Shown: in pieces, positions 24,501 to 35,162 of the stretch
How positions within the stretch are numbered: position 1 is the first letter of the stretch
Layout of the letters: each line of letters starts with the position of its first letter
From: Schistosoma mansoni
Taxonomy: Eukaryota > Platyhelminthes > Trematoda > Strigeidida > Schistosomatidae
Direction of reading: 5' to 3'
Length of the DNA: 64,000 nucleotides
Assembly (NCBI RefSeq): GCF_000237925.1
Contig: NC_031495.1
Location: 19,860,435-19,924,434, forward strand
Notes under the pieces: generated by a model
What the model saw: only the letters and a program-made list of their open reading frames with translations
What the model was told of the DNA's origin: nothing
Databases searched by the model: none
Made by a program: the position numbers and the translations under genes

Positions 24501-25821
24501 AGATTATAAATGGAGTTTGTAGGCTTCAAAATTGGTCAAAACTAGAGCCCTTGTGTTGTTTGTACTAAACAGATGGAGATTGGGAATCGGATAGTAATAA
24601 TGTGAGCCGCAGATTACCGATACAAAAGGACCAACCCAGAAATTCAGCTCTTCAAATTATGGTTATGTTAGTTGAACACATATCCACAACACAACGTTCG
24701 GAAATCTTCAGGATATTTGATTACCATATATATTAACCTTAATTTCAGATGAGATTCCTCTATAGTGTTATTTGTAACGATGTAACCGTATTAACTACTA
24801 TGAAGTCGGTGTTCTTTTTGTTGCGCTGATGAGGTATGGAAACTTGGACCGATGTATATATGTGCCTGGTTCTACGTTGTGGTTGACTGACTGACTGTAT
24901 TCAAAAATTGATGTAACTGGGGTAGCCAAGGTCCATATAGTTGTGAAGGTTGATTTCATTATTCAAACGTATAATAAGCCTACAATAAGTCTATAAAGTA
25001 CAACTTTAGGTCTGTGTTACTTTCACCTTTTGCACATAAAAAACGATTATGTGATAGTAATCTTTGATTTGACGAGATTTCCGCATTTATTGGACTGTCA
25101 GTGAATATAACGTGGATATGTTACAACCATTATACAACGCAACATGAGTATTGACTAAACTGTGGGAAGGTTACATTTTGAAAAACCAGCAGAAAATGTA
25201 GGAGAACTATAAACTCTTACATCATTAGATGTTACAAAGCGATGAGAGGTTATAAATAAAAATCTATCGGACAAACTAACCCTTTAAAACAAAACTGACA
25301 CACTCTTCTCTTGTCATCCCCTTGCGAAAACCGTGATCCACGTAACCATAGGTATATGTGCTACCAGAACCACCAATAACGATTGGCTGTCTTATGAGCA
25401 TGCCGCCGAGAGGAATCGAGTATATCTATTTTCGATGATAACATAAGAATGCTAATACCTGGCCACCTAATTCCTCATCCCATCCAGCAACTATAATGCC
25501 CGCAACCAAGTCATCTCTGTAGTTGTAGCAGAAATGTTTGCAAGAAACAGCTGCTTCCAAAACAGTTGGTTCTCTATTCATTTCAAGGCGGTGAAAATCT
25601 AGCTGGTAGCGCACCATATCCGCTACTGCTTGCGTGTCGGCAGCAGACCCAGACCGACAGCAGTATATAGACTTTGTTAATTGTGTTAGCTTGTCTGTTA
25701 CGCGGTTTACAACATACGTTCTATAATATAATTTTAGAGATTGTCAAATATACCCAGATGATGTCCTTGAATCAGCTCCAATAACGACGCCTCCATCATA
25801 CTCACATGCAAAAAGTGTGGT
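16459..25821 (-). CDS. PSMB6: 20S proteasome subunit beta type-6 (beta-1), mature chain, four exons; 5' exon not found
   Basis: Caspase-like catalytic subunit of the 20S proteasome, which degrades ubiquitin-tagged proteins in cytosol and nucleus. Joining 25754-25821, 25459-25720, 25281-25425 and 16459-16586 gives 603 bases: 200 residues plus TGA, close to the roughly 205 of the human mature chain. The first exon opens with Thr-Thr at an intron acceptor (TTTTGTAG), so the catalytic Thr1 is the first codon. Asp17 (GADSR), Lys33 (VTDKL), the GGSGS loop, and Asp and Ser in NRDGSSGG are present. Arg45 (CCRSGSAAD) is the residue typical of beta-1. All junctions are GT-AG and phases match (2, 0, 1). 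The exon for the start and short propeptide was not recognised upstream. The last intron is 8694 bp and holds two LINEs. Family identity is secure from recall of the human sequence; expression is not shown. Confidence 0.93.
16987..18813 (-). CDS. LINE reverse transcriptase ORF, 608 aa, open
   Basis: An uninterrupted reading with the RT motifs [38 protein letters not shown] (motif A Asp), [24 protein letters not shown] (motif C), and the RTE-style C-terminal region [14 protein letters not shown] ... [18 protein letters not shown]. Upstream, in the same frame, a TAA separates it from the endonuclease half, so 18813 is probably not a native start. Confidence 0.85.
   Translation of the reverse strand: MRKDRETWWSERANVMEAAAASCNCRKLFQLVRATGSKNSGVSQTIYEDDGMPITNISRRLGRWAKFFEGQFNWPAAPATSTSLSCPPWPVTTDPPNEAEVRKELQILKRYKSPGPDDLPPALFKDGGDFLAKELTVLFAKVWEEESVPTSWNESIVVHIFKKGSRCSCNNYRGISLLPIASKLLASVILRRLFKTGERLTREEQAGFRSGRGCIDHIFTLRQMLEHRHTCRSPTIVVFLDITAAFDSLDRTVLCDCLLKKGVPEKFINILKALYTNTSGTVRAYNHLSPLFHSSSGVRQGCPISPFLFNFAIDDILETALMDVSNGGEDMLPGERLLDLEYADDIVLLCDNAQGMQSALNQLAISVRRYGMCFAPSKCKVLLQDWQDSHPVLTLDGEQIEVVEKFVYLGSYISAGGGVSDEIDARIMKARAAYSNLGHLWRLRDVSLAVKGRIYNASVRAVLLYACETWPLRVEDVRRLSVFDHRCLRRIADIQWQHHVSNAEVRHRVFGRRDDNSIGATILKHRLRWLGHVLRMSSQRLPRRALFADAGTGWKKRRGGQCMTWCRGMKESCKGLASVGPSRLPGWGPRDGATQCLETLSDMAQNRS
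19037..19987 (-). CDS. LINE APE-type endonuclease ORF, about 316 aa
   Basis: Starts [15 protein letters not shown], as the sister copy at 21695 starts [15 protein letters not shown]. It holds [49 protein letters not shown] and SDHALV, the residues expected of an apurinic-endonuclease fold that nicks target DNA. The last dozen residues are out of frame; the true continuation is in the frame of 18826-19155. Confidence 0.83.
   Translation of the reverse strand: MLPPITNTGAVFLKPRTPFKLASFNVRTLMQIGQQMGLAMSLESLNVDVCCLSETRVQDSSEVLQIRSPSVASKSLFHVRLSGDSVSSSSGLAGVGVALSARAEAALIVWIPINSRLCAVRLESSIKVRRNRREKQCLFVISAYAPTDCSPDAIKGEFYHQLTVLLQKARSTDIVVLAGDLNAQVGRLGTEESRLGGRWGLVGRRTDNGDRLLQLCTDHNLFLANTNFRHSHRRCATWRPPSASQAWTHIDHIAISYRWRGCVQDCRSFWSTYLKSDHALVCANLTLLFSGRRIDNHQRIDVSKLAATSVSSGASL
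20673..20989. other. Spacer between head-to-head LINEs
   Basis: About 315 bp. A short stretch near 20756-20784 (GGCAGCTGGGCAGTATCACT) resembles LINE leader sequence; the rest is unassigned. Confidence 0.5.
20990..23972 (+). mobile_element. LINE, internally deleted, head to head with its sister copy
   Basis: Leader 20990-21690, including a (TTA)n run at 21520-21567. Endonuclease 21695-22620 is broken near 22.15 kb. A joining region follows, then a jump at about 23214 from KRYKS straight to DEIDARIM. This removes about 850 bp: all RT palm motifs, including YADD. The C-terminus continues to 23760 ([34 protein letters not shown]) and the 3' UTR ends ATAAATAAATAAAAA. It is very close in sequence to the copy at 16.8-20.7 kb and opposite in direction. 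Confidence 0.88.
21520..21567. repeat. (TTA)n microsatellite in LINE leader
   Basis: A tandem ATT/TTA trinucleotide run of about 16 units. The sister LINE has a shorter, interrupted TAA run at the same place (20131-20163), so the array belongs to the element. Confidence 0.9.
23973..24790. other. Intronic AT-rich sequence
   Basis: Part of the last proteasome intron; nothing recognised. Confidence 0.5.
24793..24900 (+). mobile_element. 3' end fragment of a LINE
   Basis: TATGGAAACTTGGACCGATG, then GGTTCTACGTTGTGGTTGAC and GACT repeats match the tail of the LINE at 12.2-15.6 kb (CGAACTGATG, GTTCTACGTTGTAACTGATT). It is an extreme 5' truncation, as is usual for LINE copies. Confidence 0.75.
25281..25425 (-). 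CDS. PSMB6: PSMB6 exon with GGSGS loop
   Basis: It encodes [14 protein letters not shown] through EECVSFVLK and the first base of a glycine codon. The donor GTTAGT follows. Without splicing the next codon would be a stop, so the exon depends on the distant last exon at 16459-16586. Confidence 0.9.
25459..25720 (-). CDS. PSMB6: PSMB6 central exon
   Basis: It encodes [11 protein letters not shown] through EELGGQ, including Lys33, Arg45 and the conserved stretch [12 protein letters not shown]. Both sides are bounded by 33 bp introns (25721-25753 and 25426-25458). The methionine-initiated reading of its 3' half is not a separate gene. Confidence 0.93.
25754..25821 (-). CDS. PSMB6: PSMB6 exon encoding mature N-terminus
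   Basis: It encodes [13 protein letters not shown]...SSG, aligned with TTIMAVQFDGGVV of the vertebrate protein. It begins at an AG acceptor exactly before the catalytic threonine and ends in phase 2 at a GTATAT donor. Confidence 0.9.
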
Positions 25822-25929
25822 CTACAAAACTCACTTCGATCACAAACTTCCTACTTACCCCAGTACTGATACCTTTTGTATCATCTGTGAAATCATTAAG
25901 CTTTTTCTGGTTTGCGTTAAGTACACTAA

Positions 25930-28900
25930 GCATTTTATGCCGTTACGACAATACTTAGATCTGCCGCTTTCTGAATTCAATACTCATATAGTCCAAGAAA
26001 CTGCAGATGAAGAAGCTACCACTCAACTAGCTGTGGTCAATATTTGCAACAGCTCATTGATCTTCTGAAGTGAAAGCTTGATGGATACTCGGCAAGTACC
26101 CTGAACTTTACAAAACACGACCGAAACTACCATGTGTAACCAACAATTTCGTACAGCACACAGCTACTACAGGCCCAGCTGTAATTTGGAAAGTGCCCCG
26201 ACTAGCTCCTAAAAGCTTAGACTGAATAAAAACGAGTTTGAACACATGATAGACATGAAAATTATCCAACCATCGAACAACCCTTGGGTATAACTTTTGC
26301 ATATGGCCCGCAAATGGATAACAATGATTGGCGTCCAACTGGTGACGATAGGCGATGGGATATAAAAGTTACTCTTGATTGTTGCTCCTCTTCATACGTC
26401 CACGGCCTGATAACAACCTTGAGATGATCTACTATTCTTTCGGAAATCGACCTGACCAAAGGTTACAACCAAATTCCAATGACTGCTGACGACATTCTTC
26501 AAACGGCTATCGTTAGTCCCTTCGGACCCTGCAAATTTTCGGACACTACTGACGCTTGAGGTAGTGGCTCCCTGCAAAGCAAAGCGAAGGCTATCCTGGA
26601 TCAGCCGGAATAGATTACAGTCATGCAATTACATATTTTCAACAGGCTGGTAAGTTTTCATCGATGGTTCATACCTAATCACGCATCTCTCATAAAACCT
26701 TTAATAGACTAATTTCACGGAAACGTACAACTAATTTGGACGGTAGTGTGCAAAAAGTATTCTCCACACATAGGGAAATTATAGCCGAAGTAAATAAATT
26801 TGTGGCCTAATTCGGTTTTCATACATTTTTACTAGTTTCTACAATAATAAACCTGATTTCAAAATTGTAGCTTTGTCATGATATGACTACGTAATCTATA
26901 GGATATTACATTGAAGTCACATCATTGTCTACATTGACTCGTCCTATCGTAACAATCAGTGATATGATGTTTAGTAACTTTGAAGAACACATTTAGGCGG
27001 GGAATGGGATGGTATATTTAATTGAAATAAGGATAAGTTAAACGGAATATCCACGCCTGCAAGGCCGACCCATACCATATCGATCCATTTTTTTCCGTGT
27101 TAACGATGTTCGACCCTTTCTTTGTGTTACGTAGTGAGTGTGAACTTTCTGTTATCTTATGCTCATCTTCAAGTATCTTGTCGTTAGAACAAATAAAAGT
27201 AGCTATGCTCCCATACCAGGGTATCAAAGCACTCATTTGTATCTCCGCAAATGCATCAGACTCGATAGTCAGAGAAGTCCCGTAACAATTTTATAAGTAA
27301 CACGTGACAACCTTGGATATTGTTACTTGAACAGTTTAAGAAATCAACCTTCTCAAACTTATTAAGCTGAGAAAAGAAGACACTGATCGTCAGCACGAGT
27401 TATCCTCAACAACCCTTAAATTGCGCATAAAACAGATGTGAACACGTAAGGAAACCTTACAATGTGACACAGTTACAGGTAGGGATCGCCCAATCGTGCC
27501 GAAACATTATTGATGCAACGTCTTCAATACGTTGCACAAACTTTCTCATCTAGGTGTACGTGCGTCCATCAAGCTTATAGCAAAGCGGTTTTGTTGGCCT
27601 GGTATGAATAAAGACGTGAGGGAGTGGGCACCCTTCTGAGTAAGCTGCCAGAAATCTAAGGTCACTAGACACAACAAATGTCCCTTAGGCTCTTTCAAAA
27701 CCCCTGATGCTCGTTTCGACCGTGTTCATCTGGGTTTGATAAGACCCTTACCAGATTCAAATGGATACTCATATCTCTTAACCTGCGTAGACCGTTTCAC
27801 TTGATGGCCAGAAGCAGTACCTATTAAGGACATTGCTGCTAAAACAGTGGTTCGTGCTTTCGTCGAACGATGGGTAGCAAATTTTGGCTGCCCTCCAACC
27901 ATCACTGCAGACCGCGGTCACCAGTTCACATCTGGACTTTTCGGTTGTCTGACCACACTTTTAGGAATCACTCGCTTCCAAACGACCCCCTACCACCTAC
28001 AAGCAAAGGGGTCGGTAGAACGTTTTCACCGACAACTAAAAGCTTCGCTATCAGCTGCAAACGTTTCACAGTGGACGGACGCTCTTCCACTCGTCTTACT
28101 AGGCATTCGCAATGCAGTGAAAGCTAACATTCGATACACTGCAGTTCAACTAGTTTATGGAACGACACTTCGACTTCCAGGAGAATTTATGGATCATTCA
28201 TCTTCTTCAATGAACATGGATCTAAACTCCTACACGAGCAGGCTTACAAACACAATGCGTTCAATTAAACTTGCTTCCACTCAACCGCAATCAACTGATA
28301 TTTCCGTCCAACGTGATTCACGATATGGTACACATGTCTTCGTACGTCGACACAAACATCGATGACCCCTCGAATCAGCATACGAAGAACCATTCAAAGT
28401 TTTTCAGCGTGAACCCAAGTACTATTTAATCGATAAGGACCACACTAACGATAGCATCATTGTCGATCGAATCAAAGCAGCGTATTTAGACGGAGATCCT
28501 ATCCACTTCGATTTTCCTTCGGTACAATCGAACGACACGGCTCCTACACTTGTAGTACCTCATCCGAGAGCCAACACGCATGTTGATACTTCAGCAGTGT
28601 CTGAAAATAAAGTAAAAACAACGCTTCCTGGAAGAAAAGTAAGATTTCCAGAACATTTAAACGACTATTGCACGTAAGACACCAGCTAACATTTTGCTTT
28701 ATCTCGATTTGCCTTTGAATTATATATGATAAAAAAACTTAATATGCTTGTACTTATATGTTTATTCCAAAAAAACAAATTTTTTTTACTTAAAAGCGTA
28801 AATTTGAATTTTTTTTAAAAAAAAAATTAACAATTTTTTGAAACGCTTTTACGCTGTCGCAAGCGTGTTAGTTTATTAACGTTTTTTTGCTCGCTTTGTG

Positions 28901-29210
28901 TCTTTACGCGCACGAGTGTATTTTCACATGCACTTACATATTCTTTTTTTCTTCCCCAGGACGGCTGTGAAAGAACGATGGTGTTTATGAAGAACCGAGG
29001 TTTCGATTGTACTTTTTTTCCCAATTACTATATTGTATCTCATGGCCCTTTATAGTAAGGAAAGACGACCAGACGCTGCCAAACAGCGAGCTATCGGAAG
29101 AGTGTTTACCGACGACAACCTCGTTGGGTTTAAACTTTTGACTGGCCACGTCGTAGGGTCATCACTACCTCGCTTGGGAGGGAGTGATCTGTAGAGGTAA
29201 ATAAATCAAC
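25930..29210 (+). mobile_element. Ty3/gypsy-like LTR retrotransposon fossil
   Basis: A decayed pol region in family order: linker and reverse-transcriptase start (about 26.1-26.6 kb), remains next to the RNase H end (about 27.0-27.3 kb), integrase zinc-binding part and core (about 27.4-28.4 kb, with the typical WVANFGCPP and TTPYHLQA words), and a C-terminal tail to about 28.68 kb. The 28.7-29.2 kb part, with a purine-rich GGGAGGGAG near 29175, may be 3' noncoding or LTR sequence; its limits are uncertain and no paired LTR was found. The copy carries many breaks and looks old. It lies antisense to the proteasome gene, just upstream of its first recognised exon. Confidence 0.82.
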
Positions 29211-30570
29211 AAAATCAATAACTCTGTAAGTTTTCGACATTGGATGCTGACTACATTACTTTTAATGGACTCATTTAGCTGAAGGCGTTCGGTCATGCAT
29301 CCGCACCAAATCACTTTTAGGAACGGCGTGCGCAAGATCTCCTGCGATCACTGGCCAGATTAAATCAGTCAATCCTCAATATATTGACAACCCATCAAAT
29401 ATATCTTCGAACCTCCTCGCTTCTGATTTTTTATTTTACTGGGTAGGCACGATTCAATTATAGGTGTTACTGGTATAGTGTTGTCAAACTACAGTAGTTA
29501 TGGGATCTTCAATAGAGTTAAGTAGATTTAAACACTCACGAACATAAAACCGTCAACCCAAGCTGCCGGACTATTTGCTTTAGAACAATGACGGTACTGT
29601 AATTAACTCCAATTGATAATGTACTTATTGTACTATCACTGCGATGTCAACAATCTTAACTCAAACTTTGCTTTGCTTGTCTGAGTAGGTTATTCACTTG
29701 TTTGCCCTATCTTTTTCAATGAGACCAAATAGAGCGTCGAATGAACTTATACAAATCTTTAGAAGTCTTCGAGGTAGTGGCAGCAAACTGAAAAGGTTGT
29801 ATCAAAAGTTTTCAACTTGTAGATATAATGTAAGTACTAAATAATCTGCATATTATCAATGCAAATAAGTAAACAAAGTTTCAAATATATATTGTGTAAA
29901 TTCATTCCATAAAACAGTCACAATTGACTCATACAAAGAATATGAATATTTGAAATACCTCTGGTGATAAGAATAGTAGAAAGTATGAAGAAGTAAAATA
30001 ATCCATCAGAAAGAAACAATGATATTTATGAGAGTATAGTTTTGTAATTTGGAGGATAATTCTTTACCATTGAAATGGTTTATATACGTCCTTCAGTTAA
30101 AGTAGTGTCAATTCCAGTAACAAATTCGGTAATTTATAAGAATTTTATGTTCGCTAATTAGGAGATATCTTCACACGCCTACAATATGTTCAATTATTTT
30201 TCTACCTTAGTTGTTTAATTTTTAAAATCAATATTTAAGTTAAGTTAGATACACTAACTTAAAAAAGTTCACGGAGAATAATAAATGTTAGGCTAAAGTA
30301 CTCAAGAAGTCACAGTAGTAAAAATCTGGAGTTGCCGTTTTTCGTTTTAAATAAAGAATAAATCTATATCAAATGTCTAAGATTTACGTTGAACTTCAGA
30401 TTTGTGGTAACTGACACTAATCAAGGGGTATATATACCGGAAAACATTTGGGGTTTGTATTGTCTCCTTTAAAACCATTGAGTGTCGAATCACCTGTTAA
30501 GACATTGGCTGTGGTTGGACGGAAATTGTGAGAGAAAGATCATGATAATTGCTTAGTCGCCACAGCCACA
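29211..30570. other. Noncoding; possible LTR-fossil tail at its start
   Basis: 29240-29400 is GC-richer (GGCGTTCGGTCATGCATCC) and may still belong to the fossil upstream. Nothing is recognised from about 29.45 kb on. Confidence 0.4.
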
Positions 30571-30574
30571 GCTG

Positions 30575-30865
30575 TGGCCATTACTATACGGAGCCGAAAC
30601 TAGGAGAACTACCACAATCACCATCAATGAGGTTCAAGTACTTATAAACAGTTGTCAATGAAAGATACTCAATGCCCGTTGACCGGAGATCATCATCAAC
30701 AGTCTACTGTGGGAGAGAACAAACCAAATTTCAACTGACGAAGAAGTGAGGGAACACGCTGGAGGTGTATAGGACATTTATTGAGGAAATCATCAAACTG
30801 CGTCACGAGCCAAGCTTTAACTTGGAATCCCGAAGGGAAACGGGAAAGGTAGGTTGATTATTACA
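30575..30865 (+). mobile_element. RTE/SR2-like LINE C-terminal fragment
   Basis: Reads LYGAET, then [13 protein letters not shown] and RAKL.LGIPKGN in broken frames. These are the C-terminal words of the second LINE family in this window (better kept at 33.1 and 53.6-54.2 kb). Confidence 0.75.
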
Positions 30866-32900
30866 GTAAATTTACAACACATAGAAATGTTAAACCACTA
30901 GTGAAATAGTAACACACTCTTCAAAAGATCTCTTAGTCTTCATTTTGTCTAAAATTGATGACCCCTACTTTTGAGAAATATGATCTGTTCCTAATTTTCA
31001 GTACATTTTTTGCTGAAATTACTCGGGGATGAAAAGTAAAACTAGATTTCTCCAAAATACAAAGAAAACTTAGACTGACAGTCATAAAAAATTTATTCAA
31101 CAAAAAAGGAACAGAATAATCCTAATCAAATAATAATTTTGACAATAAAAGCGGCATGAATTCTATTTGCCCTCTTCACCTTCATTTATTTATAGTTCGG
31201 TTCCTTTTTTGTATCAATGAAACTACTTACTAATACTTAGTAACTAATTTGATTGTCAAGCATTTTTGAGCATACGGTACAAAACATCATTTTGTTGTGT
31301 GGTGTTTCTATGTGTTTACATGGACGTGGGACATCCAACCCACTCATTACTGTAATTGTATTCCCTTAAATTTCTCAAAAGTTGGCTTCATCTCTTATCT
31401 TTATTGAAAACTTTGTTCACATTCATTTCCATATTTTGATTGCATAGCTTTCACTGTCCGTTGTCTGGTTCAAATATGGTCTAATGATGTTGAAGTTGGT
31501 GTTAATGAAAGTTAGTTTCTACTTAGCTTCGTACAAATTTTATCAGAAAATTTCGTCAAATATTAATGTATTTGAAGGGTTTATATTTCAGAAATTGATT
31601 ACTTCAGGCAAACGCTGAAGGACGAAGAGAAATGCATATGAACCAGAGTACACAATTCTTACATAACTGTCACAAAAAGAACATTTCGTTCTCTCGTATC
31701 TTGACGCATGTAAATCCCTCAGATACTTTACTAATTGAAGTTTGTTAAGTGCTTTACTGATTTTTTGACCGATAAAACAGTACCTATTTATCAACAAATC
31801 TTTTGTTTGGATTTTGGATTTCGTACTCAAATCAAATCTTACAGTCTGAATCCTCGAATGCAGCAATCAATTAGCTTTGTTGATAAGCAAACTTTAATTT
31901 AAAATCATAAATCAGAAGTCATAAAACTATTTTCATTTGTTTTGTATGGATGATATTCTTCGTTTAACTTTGTTCATGTTCAAGTCACTTTTAATCACTA
32001 ATGAACGTTATTTAGAGAACCATTAATAACCAAGAAGCATTATTCATATGCTTCATCCTAACACACAACTTATCAGCATTGAGTATTCTTAATCCCAAGT
32101 AAGACTGAGCTCAAAGGTCTTAAAGTCTTATAGCAATAATTGCACCACTCAGGTATTGTATCTGAATTTGTTGATTCATATTTCCAACTTTATTCAATTC
32201 AAAAGAAAGTAATCTTCAGTTAGAACTTTCTATGGGGTTATCACTTCACCATAGAATTCAAAAATTACAATTTCTTAGTAGAATTTCTATCAAAACTTAG
32301 TGATCACTAATAGCTACTATCAAGTTTAATGATCATCAGAAAAACTTCTGTAATGATAATCATGTTTAATAATTGACGTTCTAAATGTGTTCCATCAAAT
32401 TTTGAATAATATTATGGCTTGTCATAAATTCATTTCCAAGTTTGACCACGTATGTTCCCATTTTTAGTAACCCAACTTGGAATTAGTTGTCAAGTGTTCC
32501 TCAGTTGTTAATAGTTTTCCAATTGATGTCAGTTTATGAAGGGAATTATCTTTTTTTTTAAAAAGTCATAAATTTGTACACATTTAACTTAAAATTTCAA
32601 TATTGAATAATATTAAGTGAAACTGAATTTTTAACACCTTCATAATAGTCAATCTATTATATGAAATATATAACTAATCACATCAGTATTATGCTTAAAT
32701 CACGTATTAACGAACAAGTATTATTCAGATATTACGTAGATTACTTAAAACAAAAATAACAAATTTATAGGTGATTCAATGACCTTGTTAAATTTAATAT
32801 GATTATTATATTGACATTAGAAATGTCTTGTATATATATAAGTGTGGTGAATTTTTAACTTGGTATGTAACACATGACTTTTTATTAATGAATTTGAAAC
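30866..32900. other. AT-rich noncoding stretch
   Basis: No exon recognised. The minus-strand reading at 31588-31866 has no homology I know and no clear splice context. Confidence 0.5.
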
Positions 32901-32901
32901 T

Positions 32902-33705
32902 AGCTTACTTAGGCCTGTAACCCCCAATGGAGCATAGGCCACCGACCAGCATTCTCCAACCCACTCTTTCCTGGGCCTTCCTTTCTAGTTCTATCCAATT
33001 TTTGTTCATTCTTCTCATTTCTGTTCCCATTTCTCAGCGTAATGTGTTCTTTGGTCTTCTTCTTTTCCCTTGGCCTTCAGGATTCCATGTGAGGGCTTGT
33101 CTTGTGACGCAGTTGGGTGACCTCCTCAATGTGTGTCCTATCCACTTCCAGCGCTTCTTTCTGATTTCTTCCTCCGCTGGATGAAATCTGGTTTGTTCTC
33201 TCCCACAGTAGGTTGTTACTGATGGTGTCTGGCCAACGAATCTGAAGTATTTTGTGTAGACAACTGTTAATAAACACCTGTATCTTCTGGATGATGGCTT
33301 TCGCAGTTCTCCAAGTTTCCGCTCCATACCGTAGAACTGTCTTGACATTTTTATTGAAAATTCTGATCTTGGTGTTGGTTGACAATTGTTTTGAATTCCA
33401 GATGTTCTTCAGTTGTAAATATGCTGCTCTTGCTTTGCCGATCCGCGCCCTCACATCTGCATCAGATCCACTGTGTTCATCAATGATGCTTCTCAGGTTT
33501 TCACATCCTCCAAGGCTTCTTCTTCACGTGTGATTTGATTGGTGCATGCTGTATTGTATTGGAGAATCTTGCTTCTCCGTTTGTGTATATTGAGACGTAA
33601 AGCTGCTGAAGCTGCTGCTACACTGGTTGTCTTCTCCTGCATTTGTTGTTGCTTATGTGATAAAAGAGCCAGATCAGCTGCGAAATCTAAATCGTCATTA
33701 CAGAC
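32902..33705 (-). mobile_element. RTE/SR2-like LINE, 5' truncated at RT motif C
   Basis: On the minus strand it begins at DDLDFAADLALLSH and runs through [55 protein letters not shown] and [12 protein letters not shown] to a GTAACAGG-like end and a TTAC repeat. The motif C that survives reads FAADLALL where the family has FADDLALL, so one catalytic Asp is gone. Frame breaks add to the damage. Everything upstream of motif C is missing. Confidence 0.85.
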
Positions 33706-35160
33706 TACTACATGTAAAAAATGACCGAAAAATACAATTGTGCAGCTCACGACAATAATATCGTGGAAAAGAAATTTTTGTCTCTTGAACATCTTCATTA
33801 ATTTTTAATGACTGAATTAATTTGTTTAGTTAATTCTATCTATTCATAAAATTTAACCCATTTCATAGAATATAAACAAGTTTTATGATATTTTTTGTCA
33901 TCATTCAACATTTATTGACTTATATTTAGTGTATTATCATGATTATCCAGTGTTTATATTTCTTATTAGAATTTTACATAAATAAGAAAGCTTAATTTCA
34001 TAATAAATTTGTGTTAACAAGAGATTACTTCCTATAGTACAGAGAACATCGTTCTGATGTTTGTTACTATGGCGATTTAGAATAATCGGTATGTTTCTAC
34101 TTAGTTGAAATACAATAAGATTTACGTGAATGTTTTATAAAGAGATGTATTCAGTTGGGAGATAGTTTTTTCTTCATGACATTATATCACCAAAGCATTT
34201 TTAAAACAAGGAAGTAATAGGCGACTGTTTCATTTTAGTTAGGAATTCCCTATAACTCTAATTCCACGATCCTATATGGAAGCACAAATAAACTAAAGTT
34301 ACATGCCGATAGTTTTAAATCGTTTAACAATACAACTGTAAAGGTTCGGGACTAACCAGAAGGTATTTTGTTTGCTAGGGAAGCATTAAGAGTAGAGTGA
34401 GTGAGGAAACCTAGAAAAGGTGAGTCGACTACCCAGCAAGCGTACACAATACACTTACACTTATCAAGCAAGAGAATACATAAAAATTAGCTACAAGCCT
34501 CAGATTAAAACAACCTTGAAATCGTAACTAGAAATTGATAGGTTAATCCGTTGCATAACCTCTAATCAAATGTGATAACTACATATTGAATTTTCAATTG
34601 TTATACACATTGTGAATATATGAACATTGATTTTTTTAAGGTTAATAGATGAGTAATTGTTTGGACAATGTAATAATAATGATTTATAGTGATGATCTCA
34701 TCCGGATACATTCATATGAATGAAATTCAAACAGCCTACGTGTTAGAGGTTATTCAAGCTAAAATGTAACTTACTACAAGTCTTGTTTTCCAACTTAATG
34801 TGGGATGTTTCTTTCATTTCTCTTATTTTGTATTAACCAATTAATTCTATAATGGATTATATAGTCAGTAAATTGTAGATTGTTTCGACCTACATTCAAA
34901 CTTTAATGACTAATTATGAATCATGTTATCAATATGAATAACTATTTTATTGAATATTCCATTTTAGATAATTCCTTTTTGTTTGGATAATAATAATGAC
35001 CGCGAAACGATAAAAATATTTACTTATCAGGTCAAATATATGACATCAACATAGAATAATAAATATTTCTGATTTTATTTGTATGAAGTGAGTTTCAATG
35101 ATATAGTGGTGTGTGCTACTGTTATCGAGTGATATAAGTCGTGTGTATCATCGCATATTT
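33706..35160. other. AT-rich noncoding stretch
   Basis: Nothing recognised. Confidence 0.5.
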
Positions 35161-35162
35161 TC

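Noticed and set aside
27018-27285. Start exon of the proteasome gene on the minus strand (MSALIPWYG)
   Set aside because: The plus strand there reads as part of the LTR fossil, and the minus reading lacks the Gly before Thr1 and a fitting donor.
31588-31866. 92-codon minus-strand reading
   Set aside because: No domain, no splice context, composition like its surroundings.
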